Shown piece by piece: positions 22,249 through 33,907 of a stretch of DNA of 64,000 nucleotides. Position 1 is the first letter of the stretch, and each line of letters opens with the position of its first letter. Location of the stretch: positions 37,261,199-37,325,198 of the forward strand of contig NC_066581.1 of NCBI RefSeq assembly GCF_024323335.1, in the 5' to 3' direction. The position numbers and the translations under genes were made by a program. Source of the stretch: Lathyrus oleraceus. Lineage: Eukaryota; Streptophyta; Magnoliopsida; Fabales; Fabaceae. The notes beneath the pieces are model-generated. The model did not search any database. It was not told the origin of the DNA and was given only the letters and a program-made list of their open reading frames with translations.

Positions 22249-25030
22249 GTTCCCCAGCATAGTTGCAAGCAGAGTGTTGTTGAAGACTCAGTTTTCTCCA
22301 GCAGCAGTTTTCCCCAGTAGAGTTGCTTATGCAGTTGGATTCTACTTGGATGATGTTTTTCTCCTTCAGTGGGTTGTTCCCCGGAGTTGTTTGGAGTTGC
22401 AGAACTTTTGTTTCTCAATTGATGCTGAGATCCCTTGTGGATCTTCGAGATTCTCTCTTGTTCCCCAACAGATTCGTCTTGGTGGCTGTTTTGCCCGTTG
22501 TGACTTTCTGTACCAGGATTGGTTTGTTTGCTAATCCAGCATTCAGAGATTTGGTGTACCCTGATATCTCTAATCCTCTGCTCCCCAGCAGTACCAGCAG
22601 ATCTATGCTTTATGGCATATAGATCTCCGCAGATTGACTTTCCAGTTGGTTTTTCCCCTGGAAGTATAGTACCGGACGTTTGATTCCTGGACCTGTTTGT
22701 GTTAGATATGTCTGTTTTGTCAGCATTCATCAAACATAAATCACGCATATTCATGCATATTCATAAACATTCAGATATTCATGTTGCATTTCTCGCCATA
22801 TATCTTTTGTTGATTGTTCCTTGCTATGGTGGTGCAGATCCCTAATAGATCTCCCCTAGCAGATGTCGGGTGTTAAATCTCTCCATATAGAGTCAGCCCC
22901 CTAAGCAGAAAATGTCTGTTGTCTGTCCTTTTGCAGTTCCCCACTGAGATATATCCTCGTGGATGACGGTTTCTTCCGTTTCCTCCCCAACATATATATT
23001 GGGATGAATTTTCCTATTTGAGTTACATCCTCATTAGGACGTGTCTTGATTCAGTCTGTCTTCTCGGATTGATCCCGAATTGGATATTTGTCAATTGTCT
23101 TGTGCTTCCCAGTGGGTTGTTCCCCAGCGGAGTTTTTTTCGGGCCTCTACCCTTATACCGGTAGTTGTAAGTCCTATTTTCTTTGCCCTTTCAGCGGAAT
23201 TGGTGGTTATATACCTTTTATTCCTCGGCAAGATTTTTGGTTTTCTACCCCTTATTCGGTAGATGTAAACCCTAATTCATGGTTATCCCCACCAGAGTAT
23301 GGCTATTACCTCGTATTCGGTAATTGTAAGTCCTATCTCTTTTCCCCTAACATGGTAACCTTTGTGGTTCGTCCTGATTGTAAGTGGATTTCTGTCGTTG
23401 TGGTTTTATCCCTTACAGAGTTGGTGTCTCCCTGTGGTGATTTCTATCCCCAGTTGAGTTTGTGGTCTTATACCCCGTTTTGGTAGTTGTAAATCCCAGG
23501 TGTTGATTCTTTCTCCCCAGCGGAGTTTGTGCCTTGTGGTACAGTTGTGGATAATTGCCGGATGCTTGCAATTTATCCCCAGCGGGTCTCCTTTCATTTA
23601 CCCTTGTGTTGGTAATGTTGTTGCTCCCTTTGATTGGTCATCATTATATACCTAGTTTGGTACCCCGATGCCTTTCTTTTCGGTTGATTTATCCTTTATT
23701 AACCCAGTAACCGGTTGTGGATAATCTTCCATGCGAGTATGTTATTCACGGTCTGCCGGTAATGAATAATATATCTCATGCACTCTTCAGTCGAAGCCTT
23801 TGGTGTTTCCCTGGTCGAGTAAGTTTCGTTATTTCCCTTTGTGGAATCGAATATTTCTCTGTTGTTGGATAATTGCCGGATGCTTGCAATTTATCCCTTT
23901 GAGTTGTCTTTCGTTTACCCGGATGCTTGGTATCGATTGTCTCTCTTTTTGGTTAGTCACCTATTATATACTTCGGTATCTCTGGTGTCTTTTCCTTTCG
24001 AGTATATTATTCACGGTCTGCCGGTAATGAATAATATGTCTCATGCGCTCTTTAGTTGGAATCCTTTGTTGATTTTCCCCAGCTGAGCAAGACTCGTATT
24101 CTTTGTAGAATCGAATATCCATCCTTAAACCAGTTTGTGTTTTGGATGATGAGTGTTTTGGCACATATACCAATCCACGTTTTCGGTAGATCACCTATTA
24201 TATACTTCGGTATCTCTGGTGTTTCTTACCATGCGAGTTTATTATCTACGTTCTGACGGTAATAGATAATATATCTCATGCGAGTTTTGTTATCCACGGT
24301 CTGCCGGTAATGGATGTTATATCTCATGCGCTCTTTGGGGTTTGTGTCCCCAGTTGAGAAAGGTTCGTTTTCCCGTTGTGGATTCGAATATCCATCCCGT
24401 AAGTCGATTTGCTTTTTCAAGCCCTCCTTTCGGATGATGAGTGTTTTGGCATATATACCAATTCACGCTTTGGTCGGTCACCTATTATATACCTCGGTAT
24501 CCCTGGTGTTCCTTCCTTTCTGCTCCCTATTATGACTTTGGTCCCTTGTGGAGTCAGATTTTCCTGAGTTTATGTACCTTTTTCAGGTCTTTCTCAGATG
24601 TTTGGTTGATTGATATCTCTCACCCTTATACCGGTCTTAGATATTCATTCTTCCTGAGTTTGTTACCTTTATACCGGTGACACCTCAATTCTTTGGTGCT
24701 TTCCCCAGTGGAGTTTCCTGTTGCTTCTCCCCAGGAGTCAGCTTGTGTCTCTCCAATGGATGTTTTTCCTTTGGAATTTCTTTTCCCCAGTGTGAGTCCT
24801 TCACTCCCCAGTGAGGTCTCCAGTCTGATTTCTGTTACCCTAATCAGAGTCGTGTCTTGTTTACGCTGTGTCAGTTTTATTTTTTCCCCAACTTGAAGTC
24901 GTGTCCTGCTCACGCATTCTCTTTCTTTTAGTATCCCCAATAAGAGTCTTGTTAGAGTCTCTGTTCCTGCTGAGTGTATTACTCCGATGGATCGTCTTTT
25001 CTTCTGTGTGAACTGTATCCCCACAAAGTT
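22249..25030 (+). repeat. Dispersed array of tRNA-Arg 3'-end / PBS-complement motifs
   Basis: About 20 degenerate copies of TTCCCCAGYRGAGT. The best are at 22249-22266, 22308-22326, 22460-22478, 23119-23133, 23514-23526 and 24701-24714. The reverse complement of the C PBS is TTCCCCAGCAGAGTCGCCA, and TCCCCAGCGGAGT at 23121 and 23514 equals 13 bases of the plant tRNA-Arg 3' end. The counts are by eye. Confidence 0.7.
23637..24540 (+). repeat. Tandem repeats of about 230-320 bp in the C 3' UTR
   Basis: The landmark CACCTATTATATAC recurs at 23958, 24192 and 24479, with a degenerate start at 23637. Inside each unit lies the TTATTCACGG hairpin (23742, 24007, 24242, 24291). One unit has an extra duplication of the hairpin block. 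Confidence 0.8.
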
Positions 25031-25167
25031 TGTGTCCTTTGCATGCATACATTTGCATCATGAGGTCTCTTATGGACCAAAATTTGTCTCATTACTGTTA
25101 TTTAAGCCCATTCTACCGCGTCGAGATGAAGATTTCTAAACTTCACTTCTCCGGCTAGAATGACCTT

Positions 25168-25180
25168 AAATAGGGGCATC
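25168..25180 (+). promoter_or_regulatory. Polypurine tract of element C
   Basis: AAATAGGGGCATC lies immediately before the TG of the 3' LTR. It is purine-rich at the correct place for plus-strand priming, though interrupted, so the exact primer is uncertain. Confidence 0.5.
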
Positions 25181-28100
25181 TGTAAGACCCCAATTTTGTC
25201 CCTAAGATCCCTCATGGCATCATATCATACCATATCATTGCCTCAAGGATCTTTGTGCACCTTTGCTTCCCTCCTAGTGGGTGGGTTATCATGTGAGTGT
25301 GGTTCTTGATCACCAAGCATGTATTGCATTGGTATATCATTGCTTTTCATTTGTTTACTAACCAAAAGTACAAAAATATTGTCATCTAACCATGTTACTT
25401 GCAGCTGAAGCAAGCTAGGTCAAAACAGTCAAATCAGCCATTGAACAGTGGATGGTGGCCATTCTTGAAGAATTTGGGCACCATGATCATTCATCAAGAG
25501 TTCATATGAGTTGTGACATCATTTCGAATCAAGATCTCAAGTGGTAGGGGCTTGGAATTCATCAGAACATGGTTCAGTCAACCAAAACCCTAGCAAAGTC
25601 AACTATGGTCAACTGTGCATTTAATCAGTGATTTGATGGTGGGAATTGGTTTGAGAGGTCTCATTCATGTCCATATAAGCCTCATATAACATGTCAAACA
25701 TCCACAGTGAAGGATTGGAGGTCAGACAAAAAGTTTCCAAAAATAGTAAGTTGACCTGTAATTGGAATTTGCCAAAAATGGAAAGTTCTTCTCCTCAAAA
25801 TTACATCATCATACAAGCTTCAAATGAATTTTTGTCCAACATGAAAGTTGAATATCTTGTTCTCCCATTTCCAAAAAGTCCAAGAACACTCATTTCCCAT
25901 GTGTGGTTGGCAAGTTATGATCAAATCATTGTCAAGAATTTTTGAACTTCAAAGTGAGATAACTTCCAAACCATTTGGCCAAATTGAGTGAGGTTTTTTG
26001 CTACAAGTCACATTTGATATGCTCTATCCAAATCCTTCATCACATTTCACCAAAAATCATCCAATCAAAATGGCCTTTTTCAAGTGCATTGAATTAAAAA
26101 AGGGAGAGGTGAAAAATTGACTTTCAAATTAAGCCTTGCCTACACATTCTACCAATTACAAATGTTCAAAAACCAAATTTGGGATGTGTTTAGGCCCATT
26201 TTCGCACTGTAGCATGCCATGCACATGCAACTTGAGTGTTTTTGCCAATTGACCAAAACACCTTCATTTAAGCTAATTTCATTTACCACTTCACTAACCA
26301 AGCTTAAGCATTGCTAATCAGAAGTATATATTGCACATTTCAGACTGAAAACCCTAGCCACAATTGACAAAACTCAGATTCAAACCTTTTCTCTCAAAAA
26401 CTCTCAATTCTTCACTTGGATTTTTTTCTGAAAATTGCCAAAGAACTCGTGCCTTGGTTCATTGATTCATCATCTACCCACATTTTTGAAGCTTCTGCAA
26501 GCATCATTTCGCAGCTGTTGAACCGTTTTCCAACACTGTTCCATTGAACCTCATCCATGGCAGTTGAACTTTGGAGCACGATTGAGTAAGAGTGAGCTAG
26601 AACCATCCTTCCATTCACCTCCTGGAGTATCATTGAGCTACTGTTTCAACAATACACGGCCAAAGAACCACGAATCAACATTGTTCTTCAAATCAGGTAA
26701 ATTTTCGAACCTTGCCAATAGTGAAATCATGATATGCTTATTAAAGATCTCTCCATGCTGGTTGTAATGAGCTTTGAATCGTGGAATATGGTTGAATATT
26801 AAGAGAGATACGCTGTTTTAAAGTTTGGTTATCAAATGTTGTGTTGTTTATTTCTTCCATGATAGTTTGAATTAGGTTAAATGAGTGTTGTTTTGATGAT
26901 GTACATGATGAGATGAACACAATGGTATATCGATTGTTGATTTTGATTACAATTTGTTCTTGCTGGAAAAATCTGGAAAAATGTTGAAGAACACGGTTAA
27001 AAACCCTAATATTTTCGTGCCAAACCCGTGTTTGATCTGCTGGACCTCGCTTTGCATGTGATTTTCACATTTTTCCGCCATGAAGCCAATTGCTGGCCGC
27101 CACGCCCTTAAGTGAAACGCGGCGTTTCACTTAAGTGGCTTCATAATTACAAGTTTGCCACTGCAGATATTTAATTCATTTAAATCACTTTCTTTTTTCA
27201 ATTTTAATTTCATTTTGATCTTCAATCTTAGAAAATTCATAACTCTGCCAATACTTGTCCAAATAATATGGGATTTTTTGTGAAATGCTCCTCATGATCT
27301 TTAGTTTATTATGATGATTTTTCCAGATTTTTTGCACGTGTATATTTTTAAATGTGCTAGGGTTTGTTCATGTGTGTCTATTTTGTGTATGCCATGCCAT
27401 GTTGCTTGTGAAATGATGATACTTAATCCAATGCCTCTGAAATTTTTTGTGCTTAAACTAGACATGTTCATGGTGATTTTGGTGTAGAGTTTGTGATTTT
27501 ATCATTGCTGGTTGATTAGATATGATTTTTTGAATAGAGGTGTGACAATTTGTGTCACACGATTCATGTCCAACTTCATGATTTTAATTACCATGCTTAT
27601 TGAACTCAAAATGGTCTGGATTCTTGCATGAATATACTTATGGATGTTGAGAATACATGTGAATTTTTCTGGAATTATTGATGGCATTTCCTCTTTGATT
27701 GGAATTTTCTCCCCTGTTTGGTCATTTGTTGATTTTTTGTGATACATGTTTGTATTTGGTTTGTGAAATTCTGGTTATTAATTGGATGGGTGTGAAATTT
27801 GGCATGTGAATTGTAGACATTTTAAAGTTTGTCATGGTTTTAGTCCCATTCATTTATCATGTCTTATCACTATTTTATGATTAATTGAAGTTGGTGCATG
27901 TTTTGATGCCTTGTATGAGTTTGCTTGAACTTGCTTTGACTTTCTGATTTTCATTGACCTACTTCCCTTGATCCAAATGAGCTGAAATTTAGTATGCTTA
28001 TCATGTTGTGGATGATGTTTGATCATGAATTATTTGAGGATTTATTGAAATGTTTGTGACTGGATTTGAGTGAAGTCTTTCTGTTGACTTCTTTGAGGTT

Positions 28101-30616
28101 CTATATGACATGCTTTGACCTAATTTGTTTGTGAAATGATAATGATGAATGATATGAATGTGAAACCACTTGGGTTTGTTTCTTAATTGTTTGAACTTGA
28201 TTTTGGATATCTTTCACTTGCTGTTTTGGATTTTTTATCTCCTTTGGACCCTAGGCTTGTCCTGGTGGTCTTGTTGCTCATGTTTGAGTTTGGTTTTTCA
28301 GGTTAAGAAGCAAATGCTTTAAGGAGATCAATGCAAGTTAATTGAGTTTGATTGATTGTCATGAACTAACTTGTTTGTTTTGTAGGATGCTTAGCTCATA
28401 TGCTTTGAGCTTTGTGCTTTGCACATGGGATTGATTGTGTTGACTGTTGATCCTTATCTTATATTGGTTTTGAATTTGAGTTGTATACTGATTTTATTTG
28501 ATTGATTTCAGGTACCATTAGTTGCTAGTAGTTCTTTGAGAACTTGCATTGCTTTGCTTGATAGCATTTGCATTGAGGTAGAATCTCTTGTCTTCATGTA
28601 GTCTGGAAGACCTGGCCTGTTACTTGGCCAGGCAACTGTCTGAAGTCCTCCTTAAGAGGCAATGTTTGTGATTGTTTAACTTTGTCCCCAAGCAGGTAAA
28701 GACCTCATGTGAGGCAATTGGTAGACAAAAGAGATATGTAGCTTATCTCCTACTATTCCGTGAGTCACTCACCTTGCTCACACCACATGTGTTGATGCAT
28801 AGTGAGTAAAAACCCAAGATCTATCGAGTCTAACTTGTGGAGAGAGTTCCATCTTTCTGAAATCCCACACCTTCTATCATTTGAAGCTCTCCCTGACCAG
28901 GGATAAGAGCATGAGGCACACCCCTCATATCCTTTCATCTGCTTCACCTTGGCTTTCAATGTCAAGGTTAAGAGCACCATTAACCCTATTCCAGTTGGCT
29001 TCAATGCCTAACCCTTTGTATGAGCCTAATTGTTTGGTTATAGAGTGTGCTGAATGACTTTGGTTGATTGATTACTTAGTTCATTTGTACATGTCTGCTT
29101 GTATGCTTTGTGCATTTATCATCATTACTTGCTCATTAGTGCATGATTATTTCATTTGTCTTTGTGACATATCTTTGTTGTTTGCCCATTGAGGACAATT
29201 GTAAGACCATTCATTGGCCATTGTTCCTATGATATGGAAGTGAGTATAAGACCATTTCATTGGCCACTCATCTTCTCTCTGCTTGATGAATTTGTTTGTT
29301 GTATGTGAGGATGCAATTATAAGTCCATGTAATTTGGCATTTGTTTTCCTATGATCATATGTTGGAGGATAGAGTAAGCCCAGATAGATTGGCATCTGAC
29401 ATCCAAGTGTTTGCTTTGTTGTTGGAGATTGGTATAAGTCCAGATAGATTGGCATCCGGTATCCACTTTTTATTTCTCTGTTGAGGAGATTGGTATAAGT
29501 CCATAGAGTGGCCTCTGATATCCAGTTTTGTTTTAGGAGATTGGTTTAAGTCCAATGATTGGCATCCAGTATCCGCTTTTGTTGACTTTCCTCCTTTGCT
29601 TTGCTTGTTTGTTATTGCTCATTGCTTATTCCAAAGGACACACTTGAGTCATCTTCTATATGATTTCAAGAGGTGAACCTTCTAGGAAGTTTTACACTCC
29701 ATCTTCATCCATTCATCCATTTTGTCCTAAACCTTTTCACACATTGCTTTCAAAACTTGAGATAAATATTGTGCAAACATTTCCATGCTTTCAAATTAGA
29801 AACCTGGACCCCAAGTCCTTGACTTTTCAAACTCCATTTCATAATACTTCTTTTGAATCAATCTTAATCATACTTTGACTCTCCTTTTGTGAATAATCAT
29901 AATCAATTAACTTCACCCATTCAATTGTTTTGTGGCTTTGTCCATTCTTGTTAAGTTTTCATACCTTAGCCATATGTTTGATTTATCCTAGTTGGTTGAT
30001 GTTAATCTCACCTATTTGTCCTTAGTTGATTGAATTGTAAGTCTTCCTTGCTTATTATAGGGTTAACCCTCACTAGCAAGTTGAAGCTTTTCTCACATGG
30101 TGGACTTGTTGTTTTGTATAAGGTTGAGTTTTCTCCTGTGGATAACGTAAGACCTTAAGGCTTGTGTTTAAAATTGAATCCACTAACTTTTTGGAAATCT
30201 TTTACCCGAACTACGGCGTTTTGATCCTTACCTTTGATGGAAGGTACGTAGGCAACGGGTTCATCCGTTCGAACACAAAAACAATAAAAATTGTATATTC
30301 TTCTCCCATCATCCCAATCATGTTTGCACAATAAATATTTCAAAACAAATAACAATTTAGTACAACAAGTGTGAAAAGGGCTCCCTAGGAGTACCTAGGA
30401 CGTAGTGGGTGCCTAACACCTTCCCATTGCGTAATTTACCCCTTACCCAGACTCTCTGATCTTTTCATTAGTTTTCTATGTGTAAAACTTCTTAGGCTTT
30501 TGTTCGCTTTTTAGCCGGTCCTTTGGATAAATAAAAGTGCGGTGGCGACTCGATTCATTGTATGCTTTGCTTTTGATTTAATCAATAAATCAGATAGCGA
30601 CGAATGCACCGCTACA
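25181..30616 (+). repeat. 3' LTR of Ogre element C (5436 bp)
   Basis: Full-length partner of 7359-11760, with the same ends and followed by the GGACT duplication. It retains the 1018 bp missing from the 5' LTR (27581-28598), a T-rich stretch also present in the D LTR. No gene seen. Confidence 0.97.
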
Positions 30617-30621
30617 GGACT
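30617..30621. repeat. Target site duplication of element C, right copy
   Basis: GGACT follows the LTR end and matches 7354-7358. Confidence 0.95.
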
Positions 30622-33600
30622 TATGTAGAAGTCACAACTATCTGAGGCCGGTCAATAATAATGTAGGCAACAACACAAGTTAGAGGTTTTGATTAGTGAA
30701 TCAAACTCCAACAACTTGCCATGCCAAAAAGAAGATGATAAATGATCTTGTATTGATTTAGGTTATTTTGCATGATTTAGAAAGCAATTTATCCTTAATG
30801 CAAAGCCATTCACTTGATCCATGATCAAGATGAATTAGATTTGAATCAAGGAAGATTAAACCTCCCTAATCAATGCTAACCACCAATCCTTAACTCATTG
30901 ATCAAAAAAGAAGAAAGAAGAAGAAGAAGAAGAAGAAGAACATGAAGAAATAAAGTGCATTAAATGAAATAGTATGTATTAATGAACAAACATTGACCAA
31001 AGATAGAGAAGATCAATGTCAAACAATAGAAAACAGAAGCAAAATGAAGATTAAAAGTCAAGAAACAAATAAAATATATTTGGCATTTTTTAATATTAAA
31101 ATAAAACTTGAATTAAAATAATAAAAGGATGGTCAAACTTCAAATTCACTTCAAATCAACATTGAAAAGTCCAAGTGAATTATCCCAAGCTTAACAAGGT
31201 CAAACAAAGTTTGACAAAAAATTTCAGCATTTTTAAAACTCAGAAACTATTTTAAATCAATTAAAAATGCATAAAAATAACCTAATTGAACTAAAATCTC
31301 AAATAAATCTCAAATCAATTAATAAATTGATGAGAATATTTTTCATAGATCCATCATCATTCAAAGAGGTTGGGAAAATATTTTTGTATTTTTTGAATAT
31401 CAAAAACTATTTAAAATGAATTAAAAATAACCAGAAAAGAGAAAATTCATGAAAAATATCAAATGATAAAATAAAAAATATTAAAAATCATTTTTAGAAA
31501 CTAGAAATTAAAAGAGAAATAATGCAATTAGTCTCACATTTTTTGGACCAATAATGAGAGAGATATGAATTTTTGAAATGAAATGGAATAAAAGAAATAA
31601 AATGGAAATTAAAATCAGAAATAAAAAATAAGGAAAATCCACACGCGTTGGATTCAATTCATTAAATGACTTGGCAGATCAAACGGCTATGGCATGCGCG
31701 CGCATCATGGACCTAAGTCAACTGAGCAACATAAACTATTAAATAAAGTCACAAGATCCAAGAGCCCTGATTCAATCTGGGAATCATCATCAACGGCCTG
31801 GATCAAACCTAGAAAATGGACGGTGGTGTACACCACCGTCTTCTCCGGCGAGACCAGAGATTCCGGCCAAAGTTACAGAGAAAAATTCTTAACCAAATGA
31901 AGTGATCCTCATATCATTGGAAAGTTGGGGTGATGTACATCACCCTTGTACCATTGGTTTCTCCTCTAGGTCCTCATAGAGAGAGAAACAGAGAGAGAAA
32001 ATCATGGTGTTCAATCTGAACTTCATGGATTTGCAAAATTAAAAGCATAGTCAAGTTGCCTCTAATGAGAGGACTTTAGCCAAGCAAAGAAACACAAGAA
32101 ACAAGCAATGAATAAAGAGTTTCGAAGAAAATAAGTTCTGATATCCACCTCTGAAATGTGGATCTTGAGAGCATAATTCTCCTTTGCTAATGCTTGCAGT
32201 GTAGTCTAGTGATGAAGATGAGCAAGGCTTAGGAACTATAGATCTAGAAATCAACCAGTGTAGCTGAAATTTAGATCTGAAATTTTGAAGAAAAAGAGAA
32301 AGTTCCTTTAAGTATGGCTATGGAGGGATTCGTGCAGCATAACAGGTGCCTTCAGGTTGCTCAAATGTGAAGCCTAGCACTCTTATTTATAGCAATTGGC
32401 AAGGTAGAAGCATGAACAAAGTATGTGCATGGATGAAGAGGGCCTCCATGCATGGGCCTGTACAGGGGCATGGAGGGCCCAATTCTGATTGGAATTGCAA
32501 GCTGATATCAAATGGAATTAAAATGGACGTGCATAAGTAATGTAATGAGCTCATGCAATGTGTTCTCAATTGGTTTTCAAAAATGCACCAAAAGGTTCTC
32601 CTCTTCGAGAATGGTACTTCCAAAAATAAAACATAGCCTTATGGCTATTGGTTGGAAAGCTTATTGCATAAGGAACAAATGTTATGTTGATCAAAACTCC
32701 ATTTGGGCCTTGGAAATTAATGAAAATTGCACTTCAAGTGTAGGGTGCAAAACATGTATATGTGAAATTTTCAAAATTGGCCAAAGTTCAAGCCCTTCTG
32801 TCTCAATGATGCAAGCTCCAAATGACAAAATCTTAAACATGAAGGTTGTAAATCTTTTCAAGGAAATCAATTTGGACTTATATTTTGTATTATTTTGATT
32901 TTTGATGAAGAAGTTATGGGCACTTGAAGTTGGACTTTTTCACATTTCAATGCATTTGGTCCAAAGTGACCTATAATGTTTTGCATTATCACATGTATTT
33001 CCTTTGAGATTTTTCAATTTTTCTCAACATAACATTTGACTTAGACATCTTAAGCTTTCTAATTCATTTGATCCCACCTCAAAATTATGAAATATGAAGG
33101 AGTTATGTCCTTGGGAAGTTGACCCTAAATTAGGGTTTCAGTCAAAATGACCTATAATGTTTTGGAATGTATGACGCCCTTCCAAGCTCAAATCAATTTT
33201 TGATGAACATGAAAGTTGTTCATATGGTTCTTAAGAACATATTGTATCTTGGGGTCATCTCCATTTGACAAACACATAAAATGTTAGGTCTCAGTGCATT
33301 TCAAAATAGTCAGATGAATTGACTGATCAACTTCTCAAGTCCATACCTCAAATCTTGATAAATTGATGATTGAGGACACTCAAATAAGTTCAAATATGCA
33401 TTAAATGATGAATTAAATAATTTCCCTTTATTTTATTTGACCATGGGTTGAGGTTGCTTCATGAGCAAGGCATAGTTGAGGGACAGATGAATTAGGGTTT
33501 CCTTGGGAAACAAGCCTCAAACCCTTTGATTTGCTTTGATAAAAATGATGAATTAGGACACTTGGGAGGCATATTTGATGGATGAGAGCTTTGAGAACCA

Positions 33601-33907
33601 TAGCCATGCTTGCCTTCATCTTCTCTTGACCATACCAATGCACATAGGATCTCCTAGGAGCTTTAGACCTTGTGACTGCTCAAGCTACAAACAAGAGATG
33701 TTAGTGACATATTTTTGTGCTTTTGGTTAGTAAATAAAATGAGAAAAGCAATTATATACAATTCAAGCATGGTTGGTGATCTCAAACCAACTCACAAGAG
33801 GTCCCACCCAAAAGTTAAGGAGCCAAGATGCTATGATCCTTGAGGCAAATGCAAATGCAATATTATGATGCCATGAGGGATCTTAGGGTCAAAATTAGGG
33901 TCTTACA
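30622..33907 (-). repeat. 5' LTR of element A, 5' part
   Basis: Continuation of the A LTR after the C insertion. The same sequence occurs uninterrupted in opposite orientation in the solo LTR (for example 40860-40930 matches across the C insertion point). It ends at 33907 with CTTACA. It holds an AAG microsatellite near 30908-30941 and a TATA box on the minus strand at 32384-32391. No gene supported. Confidence 0.9.
32384..32391 (-). promoter_or_regulatory. TATA box in the A 5' LTR
   Basis: TATAAATA on the minus strand, in the same context as the TATAAATA of the solo LTR (39132-39139). It is about 1.5 kb from the LTR start. Confidence 0.65.

Larger units (their letters stand above)
21540..25180 (+). 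other. 3' untranslated region of Ogre element C, rich in repeats and stem-loops
   Basis: About 3.6 kb with no protein I can support; it is T-rich and repetitive. At 21590-21760 there are three degenerate units around TTAGGCAAAAATGAG. From 22249 to about 25020 a TTCCCCAGYRGAGT-type motif recurs about 20 times. From about 23637 to 24540 there are units of 230-320 bp. Tandem repeats in Ogre 3' UTRs are known to be hypervariable and to seed satellite DNA. The end, AAATAGGGGCATC just before the 3' LTR, would be the polypurine tract. Confidence 0.85.
7359..30616 (+). mobile_element. Complete Ogre Ty3/gypsy retrotransposon (element C), nested in the LTR of A
   Basis: A full-length element of about 23.26 kb: 5' LTR 7359-11760, PBS 11767, leader, ORF1, gag-pro, intron, pol (RT, RNase H, second archaeal-type RNase H, integrase), a long repetitive 3' UTR, and 3' LTR 25181-30616. 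It is flanked by GGACT. By hand I count about 45 substitutions over some 4.38 kb of aligned LTR (about 1%), so insertion is recent. It is probably non-autonomous now: one stop in ORF1, two in gag-pro, a frameshift at the RT active site and a damaged integrase zinc finger. That number of lesions is compatible with neutral decay after insertion. Confidence 0.97.
1..33907 (-). mobile_element. Ogre-like Ty3/gypsy element A (3' part outside window, split by element C)
   Basis: Minus-strand order from right to left is 5' LTR (33907 down to 5785, split by element C), PBS, leader, ORF1 and gag-pro, which runs off position 1. The extra ORF1 before gag, a tRNA-Arg type primer site and a 4.86-kb LTR (excluding the insertion) are the hallmarks of the Ogre branch of the Tat lineage. 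The LTR outer end is the CTTACA at 33902-33907 (TGTAAG on the coding strand), next to leader sequence of element B, so A inserted into B. Pol, the 3' UTR and the 3' LTR are not visible, so age and the full target duplication cannot be read. Coding lesions are numerous, so A is clearly older than C. Confidence 0.9.

Noticed and set aside
22197..24680. Several 60-185 codon ORFs in the C 3' UTR as envelope-like genes
   Set aside because: They follow tandem repeat structure, have no domain or conserved start, and overlap on both strands.
25691..25945. Repeated 84-codon ORF (also at 7869-8123)
   Set aside because: It is the same LTR segment in both C LTRs; no recognisable protein, and duplication reflects the LTR, not a gene family.
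27581..28598. The 1018 bp absent from the C 5' LTR as a spliced intron (retro-copied processed RNA)
   Set aside because: No placement of the boundaries within the CTTCATG repeat gives GT...AG; direct-repeat deletion explains it.
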